Source: Phialophora verrucosa | Lineage: Eukaryota > Ascomycota > Eurotiomycetes > Chaetothyriales > Herpotrichiellaceae | Direction: 5' to 3' | Assembly (NCBI GenBank): GCA_002099365.1 | Contig: MSED01000004.1 | Span: 806,001-870,000, forward strand | Length of the DNA stretch: 64,000 nucleotides | Part shown: piece after piece, positions 21,476 to 30,800 of the stretch | Layout of the letters: each line of letters begins with the position of its first letter | Position numbering within the stretch: position 1 is the first letter of the stretch | Notes under the pieces: model-generated | The model's input: only the letters and a program-made list of their open reading frames with translations | Database searches by the model: none | What the model was told of the DNA's origin: nothing | Position numbers and translations under genes: made by a program

Positions 21476-21797
21476 TATCTTCTGCCAGGGTAGCTGCGGG
21501 CACCGCGGGACGGCATGTTCAGCTTTGTACGCATGGTGGACGCAAGAACAACGGGAGGATGATGCGCATGTCGAGTCCTCAACCAACTGGCGCCAAACGC
21601 AATCGAAGTGGCCGCTTTTAAGGGCAATTTAGCCGAGCCCAACAACTGGCACAAAACCACGTGACCAACACTCTCTACAAGTACAAAAATATGAGTGCGA
21701 TTCTCGCAGCCCGCATTGGATGCTTTAGGATACTTTAAACATCTTTGCACTTACATACTACGGAGACACGCTAGCTACGCGAATCTCAGCACCGGAT
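21476..21797. other. Intergenic, promoter of the chromodomain gene
   Basis: A 322-bp gap between the chromodomain gene start and the monooxygenase stop, both on the minus strand. A longer open frame runs upstream of the chosen ATG to 21586 but begins only with TTG, so it was not taken as coding. Confidence 0.5.
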
Positions 21798-23324
21798 CTA
21801 CACCTTCGTGCCCTTCGCCGATCCGCATCTGGCATGCTGAAACATTTCCAAGTCTTTGTCCTCCGCGTGCTCCCGCCATCTATCAAAATCAAACCCGAGC
21901 TCCTCTATCTTTCTAATTTTGAACCGGTCGTCGCCCTTCGCCGAGTACGCAGCCTTGATGTCGGGAAACCTCGACCTCATCCAGACCTGCCGTTCATCCC
22001 AGCTGGTGCCCAGCTTTCCAACACCATCATTCTCGAGTCCATCTTTCCTCTCCGCCATCAGTGCCCAGGCAAATAGCTCGTTGATTTGTGCCGCGTCTTC
22101 TGGGAATTTCTTGAGGTGAAAGTTTTTCCCATCACCTCGCCTCTGGATCACTTCTCGCTCCCAGTCTCGCATCTCGGAAGTCGGGGGCAGCCTGAGTCGG
22201 CCACTCCACGTCCTAGCCACCACGGCCGCCTGATTCTGCGACAGTGGGAACGGGATGACTTTGAGGTTGATGACAGGCAGCGCCAGTGTCGGATGGTCGA
22301 CGCAGAACAGATGCTCGTACGTGCCTTTTGCCCTCAGGCCGTCCGTGATGATCGCGGGAGACACCTTCGCAAGGAATGGATACGAGTAGAAATAGCCCGT
22401 TGCGAACACGACTGCGTCGACGTCTCTCTCTATGCGACCACTTTGAAATCTCACCGCTCTCTGCATGTCCTGTTGTGGTGGTAGGAACTCCACAATCTCG
22501 TCCACATCCTCTCGGTCCCCTCCACGGGCCGGCAAGGTTCCAAAAGCCGACACTGACCTCGATGAGAGCAATACCGGCTTCTGACAATATTTCCCAATCT
22601 GTGCGGCAATGTCAAGCCCAGATGCCGAGTTTCCAATCACTATAACCTTCTTGTCCCTGTAGTCTTCGGGCCGTCGGTAGGCCTTTGAGTGGATGACCCG
22701 CCCCGGATATGTGGTGTTCCATTCCTTAAGGCCTTTGATATCAGGAACGTGCGGTATGGTGTAATGACCGTTCGCGATGACCACCGCATCATAGCTCTCT
22801 TTCACCATTTCCTTGGTCTTGAGGTCCTGAGCCGTGAGATCCCACCTTTCATGTCTCGTGTCCCCGCCCTCAACCCCAGCCGGACGGACATCCCTCACGG
22901 ACGTGTTGAACCGGATCAAATGTCGAACGTCGTTGGCGTAGTCCTCCAAATACCGCAACACCGCCTGATGACTAGGGAACAGCGGTTCGTGCTCCGAGAA
23001 AGGCTTATCGGAGAAGGCCATCAACTCCTTTGGAATGTTTGTCTCCAGGTAGTAGTAGAGCGGCGATTCGAACTCCAACGACTCCAGGGCTTCTGAAGAC
23101 GTCGCGGCGCCATCATGGTGGTGGCCGTAGCGCGGGTCAGTCTGCGGGATGGGTATACGCTTCGATCGGGTCGGTTCGGAGAGATTCCAGATGCCGCCGA
23201 CTCGGTCTCGCTGCTCGTAGATGTCGATTTTTGAGAAGGCCTTTTCGGCAATGAGATACTTGGCGCACGAAACTCCCACGGGTCCGGCGCCTATGATTGC
23301 GATTGTAGATATGCAGGTGTCCAT
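21798..23324 (-). CDS. Flavin-containing monooxygenase (class B FMO)
   Basis: This FAD- and NADPH-dependent enzyme oxygenates soft nucleophiles such as sulfides, amines or N-hydroxyl groups. The single exon encodes about 508 residues from ATG 23322-23324. The FAD-binding motif is AIIGAGPVGVSCAKYL near residue 10, followed by the acidic strand end DIYEQRDRVGGIWN. The FMO fingerprint FxGxxxH(x)3Y is present as YPGRVIHSKAYRRPEDY, and the NADP-binding motif is VIVIGNSASGLDIAAQIG near residue 225. The ATG motif is VVFATGYFYSYPFL. Length is normal for fungal FMOs. The substrate cannot be told, and the neighbours give no pathway context. Confidence 0.92.
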   Translation of the reverse strand: MDTCISTIAIIGAGPVGVSCAKYLIAEKAFSKIDIYEQRDRVGGIWNLSEPTRSKRIPIPQTDPRYGHHHDGAATSSEALESLEFESPLYYYLETNIPKELMAFSDKPFSEHEPLFPSHQAVLRYLEDYANDVRHLIRFNTSVRDVRPAGVEGGDTRHERWDLTAQDLKTKEMVKESYDAVVIANGHYTIPHVPDIKGLKEWNTTYPGRVIHSKAYRRPEDYRDKKVIVIGNSASGLDIAAQIGKYCQKPVLLSSRSVSAFGTLPARGGDREDVDEIVEFLPPQQDMQRAVRFQSGRIERDVDAVVFATGYFYSYPFLAKVSPAIITDGLRAKGTYEHLFCVDHPTLALPVINLKVIPFPLSQNQAAVVARTWSGRLRLPPTSEMRDWEREVIQRRGDGKNFHLKKFPEDAAQINELFAWALMAERKDGLENDGVGKLGTSWDERQVWMRSRFPDIKAAYSAKGDDRFKIRKIEELGFDFDRWREHAEDKDLEMFQHARCGSAKGTKV

Positions 23325-23501
23325 GAACAACAGAAGACGAGGTGTGTTAGATGGAGGAATGTCTTTAGCTCATTTCCACGTTTTGTTGATACCTATCACA
23401 CCACACCATCGACGGAGTAGTCCACCCGTCATACATAGAATGCAGGTACGGAGGAACAGCCACGGCTCTTGAAGCCCATTGCGGATTGCTAAGGCTACGT
23501 A

Positions 23502-24692
23502 CTATCTCTTGACCTTCTTTCGTTTGGGAGTTCCTGTCTCTTCTTCAGCCTTGGGCAGCTCCCTGTCGCGGTCCCGTTCAGAGGCATCGTCGCCCTTTTC
23601 TTTTCCTGGCTTTGTCGTGGCGCTCGCCAACCAGCCGCTACTTATGACTTCACTCCGCTCTCCATCCCAGCTGATATCGATCTGCCTCTTCTGTCGGTCT
23701 CGCTCTCGAAGCCACGCTGCCGCCATCTTCCCGACCGCCTCCCCAACCAACTTCGTGCCCTCTTTCAACTTCTTCCCCCCGCGAAGGTTCATCCCGTGAT
23801 CAGCGCCCTTGACCCTGACGAGCCAGGTCGTCGCCACCATCTTGCCCCGCACCCCGTCTAGCATGTCCAGATCGCACATACTATCATGATCGCCGGATAT
23901 AAACAACACGTCGACATCCGGACGGATCTCGAGAAGGATCTTGTCTCGCACGTCCCCCGACGGAGCTACGAGCGGATATGATGCCAAGACCAGCATCTTC
24001 ACATCCTCGTCCCCATGCGACGCGACCACCGCGGCCCGAGCACCCATGCTCCGACCCCCGTAGGCCAGCTTCATTTCTTGCCGGGCGGCCGTCTTCTTCA
24101 TGTACTCCTGCTCGAGCTCGTGCTGCTTGACGCGATCAAAGATAGCCGCCCTTGCCTTCAGATTCATGTTGCCCGGAAACATCAGCAGCCCTGCTCCCGG
24201 ACCTGTGGAGGCGAAGCCCTGGGAAAAATACACCATGGCCGGCGCGGAAAGATCTCCTCCTGCACCGTGCGTGAAGACCAGTGACCGGGGATGCTGCCAC
24301 GGGGAGCGAAGACACGGAATTGCTTTTGCAGCCGCTTTCGAGGCCGGGACCGTGAATGGTGTGAATGCCGGAGGTGGCATTTCTGAGTTCGCCACGCCCG
24401 TAATAACACCAGGCTGGTCATCCAAGGTATTATGACCTTGCGCTTCCCGATTGTGAGCTGGTTTGGTAATAATACGCGTTTGCTCGTCATCGCCTTCGTC
24501 TAGCGCCGCCGCCGCCGCCACTGCCCTTGTTGTTGTTGTTGCCTCGCCTCCCTGCTCTTGACCGGGTGCTTTGATATTTGCTGGCTTCTGGCGACTGGAC
24601 CTCCTGAGAGGCGACGCCTTTATGTCCGTTGTCGAGGCCGTGTTGCCCCGGCCCCTGGTGCTTGCTGCAGCTTTTCGCTTGGGTGGCGCCAT
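23502..24692 (-). CDS. Alpha/beta-hydrolase of the TEX30/KANL3 family
   Basis: The single exon encodes 396 residues from ATG 24690-24692. The first 120 residues are basic and disordered, with KRKAAASTRGRG and SSRQKPANIKAPG, consistent with a nuclear-localisation or chromatin-associated tail; the C-terminus ends in another basic run (KRKKVKR). The hydrolase fold runs from about residue 135. The oxyanion-hole strand is LVFTHGAGGDLSAPAM and the nucleophile elbow is LAYGGRSMGARAAV, with serine near residue 210. An acid is present in FISGDHDSMCD and the histidine in KGADHGMNLRGG. This layout matches TEX30/KANL3 proteins, whose substrate is not established. The catalytic triad appears complete. Confidence 0.8.
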   Translation of the reverse strand: MAPPKRKAAASTRGRGNTASTTDIKASPLRRSSRQKPANIKAPGQEQGGEATTTTRAVAAAAALDEGDDEQTRIITKPAHNREAQGHNTLDDQPGVITGVANSEMPPPAFTPFTVPASKAAAKAIPCLRSPWQHPRSLVFTHGAGGDLSAPAMVYFSQGFASTGPGAGLLMFPGNMNLKARAAIFDRVKQHELEQEYMKKTAARQEMKLAYGGRSMGARAAVVASHGDEDVKMLVLASYPLVAPSGDVRDKILLEIRPDVDVLFISGDHDSMCDLDMLDGVRGKMVATTWLVRVKGADHGMNLRGGKKLKEGTKLVGEAVGKMAAAWLRERDRQKRQIDISWDGERSEVISSGWLASATTKPGKEKGDDASERDRDRELPKAEEETGTPKRKKVKR

Positions 24693-25411
24693 TAATCATC
24701 CCCGCTACATTCAACTTTGAGCAGAGACAACGGAACAGTTCGAGTTCGGTTGCATGGAGCGGAAGTCATAGAATTAGAACAGCAGAAAGAGACGATAACT
24801 CCATAATGTACAAGGTACCGAGTAGATGTGAGGTGGCTGGCTGGGGAAACTCATCAGTGAGACCAGACCCTCGTACTCGTATTTTGACCATCCCTGTCAA
24901 CCACCCTGTCAACCAACTCTATCACTTCATAACTAATTATCTACTTTTACTGGGTATCATAAGGGAGGCCTCTAAAGACGCAAGATCCTTGACTGGAAAT
25001 GCATATCGGTGGAAGGAGGTCGGTCTTGAGAGCGCTTTGTGTGACCTGAGCACGAAAAGGTTTGCCAGCCTAATCGGCACACACCTAGAGATCCACTAGG
25101 CTTTAACTAGGCACCAGCCAGGCACTGAGTTAGGCACCACGTCCCAAGGACCCGTACTCCGTCCTTCGGGCGCAAACTGGTGACCCCTACATGTCTCGAT
25201 AATGCACACCATGCCTGCAATCGACGGCAATACTGTGCGAGAACCAAGTTGGCGGAGGCGTGCCTGCAGAAAAACCAATCATCGGTCTGATGCATAGAAA
25301 CGATTTTGCTAACCCATTACGAGTACGTGTATAGAATAAGTGAGTCATTCCATCCAACAAGGTCGGAAAGTCTAGGCCTGTCTACCGTCTGTCATGTGTC
25401 AAGAGAGTCTC
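24693..25411. other. Intergenic, no gene seen
   Basis: This 719-bp gap should contain the promoter of the hydrolase gene and the 3' region of the SelO gene, both on the minus strand. Small open frames on both strands show no recognisable motif. Confidence 0.5.
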
Positions 25412-27454
25412 TCAAGACGAACAGCTGCATTGAATGGCCCTTCTAAACCGGGGCACATCACCACAGTACTGCTTCTCCACGTCTTCATTCCATCCCCATG
25501 CCTCCTCAAACGGGTGCAAGGTCATCTCCATCACGCCCTTGAGTATATCCCTCTCGTTCTTGTTCTGCACGCGCTCGATGATATCGTCGAGCAACCAGCC
25601 TCGCGGGACGAAATTGGGGTTTACACTGCTCATTGATTGGCAGCGTTGCGAATCTGCATCCTCGCTGGAGATGTCCCAGTCCTCGATGATGCGCTGCCGC
25701 CACTGATCCAGCCAGGCGCCGATCTTTTCGCGGCCCGACTCATTCGACTCATTGAGGCCTGTGACACCGCCGTGGTGGAAGAAGCGTTCCGCCGTATTTT
25801 CTCTCCCTTCCTTGGTCTCCAGGTCACTCATCTTCACAGAACTTAAGCGGCGGAAGAAGTGGTTGAAATCCAACTCCAGGGCTTCCATCGTATCCAGGAG
25901 CTCGGAGAAGAGTTTTTCAAAGTCGCTTTCCTTTTGGGTTCTTAGGCCTAGTCGCGCCGTCATAAGGCGTCTGTACTCGCTGAGGAACACGGCCTTGTAC
26001 TCGTCGCTGCACTGGTCGATAATGGTTTCCGCGCGCTTGATGAGAACGGGCGCAAACTCCTCTTCCACGCCCTTGGTCGCGAAAACCTCGTCGTCAACTT
26101 TGTCACCTGCGCCGATCAATTCGCCCAGCGCCTCGCCCAAACGCACTAGATTCCACCAGAATACGCTCGGCTGCGCCCTATAGGCATATCGAAGCATATG
26201 GTCATCGTGGTTCGGCGTATAAGCGGGGTCGAAGTTATCCATGAATGCAAAGGGGCCGTAGTCTAGTGACAATCCTAGAATCGAGGTGTTGTCTGTATTG
26301 AGCACGCCGTTCATGAAACCGTACGCCTGCAACTTGCCGACAAGGAGGGCGGTGCGCCGCGTGATCTCACGGTACAAGCGGGCGAAGCGGTTTTCTTCCG
26401 CGCCTTCTTTCCCTTGGATTGCATCCTTGGGGACATTTCGGGCCGGTTCCAGATGAGCGTCTTTATTGTCGTCGAGAGAGGGTAATGCGGCAGGGAGATT
26501 CTCCCATCCACCGAAAACCTCTTCGGCGACGTATGTGGCCAGCGTGCGAATAAGGTCTCGGTCGCCGCGGGAGCGGAGGAGGTCAAAGGTTCCGAATCGG
26601 ACCCAACTCTGGGCGAAGCGGCACACGATCGCGCCGGGTTCGAGGCGTTCCCTGACGACTTCACTTTTTGGGCACAGGGTCAGAGACAACGCCCGCGTCG
26701 TGGGTATGCCAATCGCATTGAGATATTCGGAGACGATGAACTCGCGGATTGAACTCCTCAAGACAGCCTTCCCGTCTGCGAAGCGTGAATAGGGAGTTTT
26801 CCCCGCGCCTTTGAGTTGCAATTCATACCGCACGCCTGTGGCGGGATTCGTGGTTTCAAACAACGACATGGCTCGTCCGTCGCCCAATTGTCCCGCCCAG
26901 GACCCGAATTGGAAGCCCCCATAGCATTGAGCCCAGGGATATACGCCCTCCTCGGGCTTACTCTCGTCCCAGTAAATTTTATTCCCGGCCACCACTTGCT
27001 TAAGTTCTTCAGAGTCTGCTTCACTCTCGGCGAGTCCAATGTCCCGCAGTGCTGCCTTGCTGACTGCTAACAACTCCGGGTCCTCCGTCGACTCGGGGCG
27101 TACGTAGGTAAACAACGCAGATCGGACCATTCGAGGACCCAGTTTCTGCCGAGGCGCGCGATGAGAGTCTAGAGGCGTCGGGAACTGAGGATCTGCCGGG
27201 AGTTTCGAGGTGAAGGTGTGGGATTTTGGGATATCTGCTAGGGTGGTGGTAGAGGTGTTTTCAATCTTGTGATGGCCGTTGGCGTGCCCATTGGCGCCGT
27301 TGGTGTGCGAAGACATTTGGGCGAGTCTTACTCGCGGTATTGATCGAGATGGGGAAGTCAGCTTGGGTCGAGACAACCGAGATACACGTCTGAGAAGCAT
27401 GCAGAGAGCAGTGAAAAAGATGGCAAGCACGTATATATTAACCACAATCTCCAT
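25412..27454 (-). CDS. FMP40: Protein adenylyltransferase SelO (YdiU family, mitochondrial)
   Basis: SelO is a pseudokinase-fold enzyme that transfers AMP from ATP to Ser/Thr/Tyr residues of mitochondrial redox proteins. The single exon encodes 680 residues from ATG 27452-27454. The N-terminus has a short hydrophobic stretch and then MLLRRVSRLSRPKLTSP, an Arg/Ser-rich presequence; the internal Met 18 is an alternative start that would leave this presequence exposed. Hallmarks are GGFQFGSWAGQLGDGRAMSL, LQLKGAGKTPYSRFADGKAV near residue 215 with the nucleotide-binding Lys, and GVLNTDNTSILGLSLDYGPF with the metal-binding Asn/Asp. The protein ends CSCSS; animal SelO has selenocysteine at the corresponding tail, here it is an ordinary Cys codon. 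Length is normal. Confidence 0.93.
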   Translation of the reverse strand: MEIVVNIYVLAIFFTALCMLLRRVSRLSRPKLTSPSRSIPRVRLAQMSSHTNGANGHANGHHKIENTSTTTLADIPKSHTFTSKLPADPQFPTPLDSHRAPRQKLGPRMVRSALFTYVRPESTEDPELLAVSKAALRDIGLAESEADSEELKQVVAGNKIYWDESKPEEGVYPWAQCYGGFQFGSWAGQLGDGRAMSLFETTNPATGVRYELQLKGAGKTPYSRFADGKAVLRSSIREFIVSEYLNAIGIPTTRALSLTLCPKSEVVRERLEPGAIVCRFAQSWVRFGTFDLLRSRGDRDLIRTLATYVAEEVFGGWENLPAALPSLDDNKDAHLEPARNVPKDAIQGKEGAEENRFARLYREITRRTALLVGKLQAYGFMNGVLNTDNTSILGLSLDYGPFAFMDNFDPAYTPNHDDHMLRYAYRAQPSVFWWNLVRLGEALGELIGAGDKVDDEVFATKGVEEEFAPVLIKRAETIIDQCSDEYKAVFLSEYRRLMTARLGLRTQKESDFEKLFSELLDTMEALELDFNHFFRRLSSVKMSDLETKEGRENTAERFFHHGGVTGLNESNESGREKIGAWLDQWRQRIIEDWDISSEDADSQRCQSMSSVNPNFVPRGWLLDDIIERVQNKNERDILKGVMEMTLHPFEEAWGWNEDVEKQYCGDVPRFRRAIQCSCSS

Positions 27455-27838
27455 GGAAAGTCGCTCGGGACATTTGAAATACTTGACTTGAGCCCCTCGT
27501 TGAGGATGACGGCAAATTGACGATTGACAAATTGCGGAGAGACGATGCCGGTGATGGCAGATCTGATGTCATCGGCGTGATTTCACGTGACGCTATCGCA
27601 CTGTATACAGAGGTACGGTTGGCCAGAGACACAATTTGAAGAAATTACGGTTGGTCAGGAATCCACGAAATGAACTGAGGGTGGAAGACAAGAAAAGACT
27701 TCTGGTCGGCTTCCTGCCAGCCAGTCCCATCAAATAAAAAGCAGCGTACTGCTGTCCGCTATTTATGGTAGCTGTGATGCACGATTCATCACCTCATGTC
27801 AGTCATTGATCATCAAGCATAGAGTCCGCACGCCTCTG
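27455..27838. other. Intergenic, SelO promoter region
   Basis: This 384-bp gap lies between SelO's start and the stop of the coiled-coil gene, both on the minus strand. Nothing coding was seen. Confidence 0.5.
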
Positions 27839-30800
27839 TCACCCGCTCCCACCATCGTCCTTCGAAGTTCCCTCCTGCATGGCGTCCTCAAAGTCGGCCA
27901 CTGCCTTAGCCTTTTTGTTCTTCCTCTTTCCTTTCCCGCCATTCACCGTTGCAACCGTGGACGTCTTATCTTCAATATCACCCACATTGGGTGACGTGGG
28001 TGTCGAGGGAGTAAGAATGTCCAGCTCTTGTTCCATCCTGGCCTTGCAGGCCTGGAGCTCTGCAATGTCATCGTCCTTGGCTTTCAATTGCTCTTGCAGC
28101 GCGCTGAGCTCTTGAGTGGTTTGTTCGGTGTGCTGCTTGAACTCTTGTTCCCTTGCCTCGAGATATCTCGCGGCCTCCTCGTTCGATGATTTCATCGAGG
28201 CCTGCAGCGAGTCCATTTCTTCTTGCAGTGATGCCAGTTGATTCTTCGAGTCCTGGAGTTCGGTTTCAATCTCGTCCTTGCTGGTGGTTAACTGGCGGAT
28301 GGCGTGATCTTTAGCCTCCAAGTCCTCAGAGACCTTGCTAACGTCGAGCGCTTTGGCTTTGAGGGTTTCGAGCTCCACCTCGAGTTCTTTCAGATGAGTG
28401 CTTGAATCTTCATCCACGTTCTGCAGAGCTTCCAGCTTGGCTTCCAGCTCCTTGACGTGGTCTTGGGCTTCTGATCTGGCCGCAAGGGCAGCTTTCAGCT
28501 CAGCTTCTGTAGACCCAAGCTCTTTGGATGACTTCTCGACAATGGCAAGCTTTTCTTGGTTGGCCGAGTCCAGATCAGCCTGAAGCTGCGTGACTTTCTC
28601 CCGAACAAGGCTGGCTTCTTGTTGTGCGTTCACCTTGTCGCCCTCGGCCTCTTTGATCTTGTCCTCAAAGTCAGCTTTGGCGGCCTCTGCATCTGCGGCC
28701 CGCTGCTCAGCATCGGCTCTTGTGCTTTCAGCCTCCCGTAACTGCGCCTCTAGACTGGCTTTGGCTTCCTCGTTCGCCTTGGCGTCAGTTTGGGCGTCCT
28801 CCAGCGCCTGCTCGGCAGATTTCTGAGCGGCCAAGGCTGCAGCAAGCTTGTCTTCGAGAGCGCTGGATGCTTCCATCTCCTCTCTCGCCTTTGTCAGGGC
28901 TTCTTCAGCCGCCTGTTGATTTGCTAATGCATCGGCGAGTTTCTGATCGAAGTCACCGGACAGTGCATCAGCGTCAGCCTTTGCCTTTGTGATAGCTTCT
29001 TGAGCAGCTTTGTGGAGCTCTTCGGCCTCAGCGAGCTTGCCCTCCATTTCCGTCTTTGACTGGTCGGCGTCAGCACGAGTCTTTTCGAGCAACTCTTGGA
29101 CGTCCTTGTGAGAGGCACTAGAGGCAATGAGCTTGGATTCGAGTTCCGCGATTGTTGCGTCTGCTTCGTCTTTCGCCTTCTCCAGGGCTTCCTTAGCCGA
29201 GGATAATTCCTTGTTGACCTCATCGATGGCTGTGTCGTGCCGCGCTTGGAGTGCTGTTTTCTCGATGGCGGCGGCCGCATTTGCACCTTCCGCATCCTCA
29301 AGCTTTTGGGTAAGCTCCTCATTCGAGCTCTGGGCGGACTTCAGTTGCTCTTCAAGTGTAGCGAGTTGCTCTTCAAAGGCCTGCGGACTGGTTTGACTTT
29401 CTTCAAGCTGCCTGCATTTCTCTGCCAGTGCTTCATTTGAATCCTCGAGTGATTTGAGCTGGCCCTCGACAGCTGCCAACTTCTCTTCCGCGGTATGCCG
29501 AGCGCCCTCGGCCTCTTCGAGTTGTTTCTGCGCGTCAGTCTGGACTGCCACAGCAGCTTCCAACTCGCTGTCGCGGTCTGACAGAGTCGCTTTTAGTTCG
29601 GCAAGCTCCAAGGTGAGGTTCGACTGCTCCTCCCCGAAGCTAGCAAGCTTCTCCTCAAGAGCGGCCTTGGATTCCTTCGCAGATTGCAACTCAGCAGCCA
29701 GCTTGTCGTGCTCCGCTCGCAGTGTCGACATGTCTTCTGCCAAGGCGTTCTTTTCTGCTTCAATTGCCACGAGCTCTTCGGCGTGTTTCGCTTGTTGTGC
29801 TTGAGCTTGTTCTTCATCCTCCTGCTTCGACTTTGTTACGGAAGTCAATTCGGACTCGACGCTTTCAATCTTCTCTTCCAGTACACGCATCTTTTCCAGC
29901 GCCTCGTCAAGCGCAGTTTGCGAAGTTTGGTGAGAAGTCGAAGCAGCCTCAAGATCTCTCGCAAGCTGGTCATTTTGCTCCATTGCTGCCGCATGTTCTG
30001 ACTCTGCTGCGGTGAGACTCTCTTTCAAGGTCTGCAGCTCGGTGAGGGTAGAGTTGTGCTTTTCTTCCGCCTCGACAGCACGTGCTTCGGCTTCCTTATA
30101 CTTTTCTTCTGCAGCAGCGACAGATGCGAGGTGACCATCGATTTCCCTAAGAGCGGAATTGTGTTTGTCTTCCGCCTCGACAGCACGTGCTTCGGCTTCC
30201 TTGTGCTTTTCTTCCGCTTCCACAGCACGTGTTTCAGCTTCTTTCAGCTTCTCTTCTGCCGCCGCCGCGGTGGCTAGGTGGCCAGCAATCTCGTCGACAG
30301 CGGACTTGTGCTTCTCGTCTCCTTCGACAGCTCGTGCCTCAGCTTCGTGTTGCCTTTCCTGTGCCGCAGCCACAGCAGCCACATGGCGGTCAATATCTTG
30401 GGCAAGGCTTGCAGAACGTTCCTTCTCCTTCTCGTGATCTTCTTTCAGTTGAGTGTATTCTTCGAGTTCGGCAGAGAATTGGGCAATCTTTGACTCGGCT
30501 TCCTCAAGTTGGGCCTTGAAACCCCGGTGTTCTTCGAGCTCGGTTGCCAGATCCGCGAGTTTGGTGTGGGCCGTGTCGAGGTCCGTCCTGGTAGCCTCAT
30601 AATCTGCTTCGAGCTGAGTGTGGCTTTCTAGCTGAGCAGACAGCTCGGCAACCTTTGACTCAGCCGCTTCCAGATCTCCCTTAGCTGCCTGGTAATCCTC
30701 AAGCTGAGTTTCCAAATCAGACAGCCGGGCATGAGAGTCTTGAAGCTCCTGTTTCAATCCCTCGTGGGCTGATTTGAGCTGAGCATATTCTTCCAGCTCG

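Noticed and set aside
25412..25430. Selenocysteine in the SelO tail
   Set aside because: The tail codons are ordinary Cys codons followed by a normal stop; no readthrough is needed.
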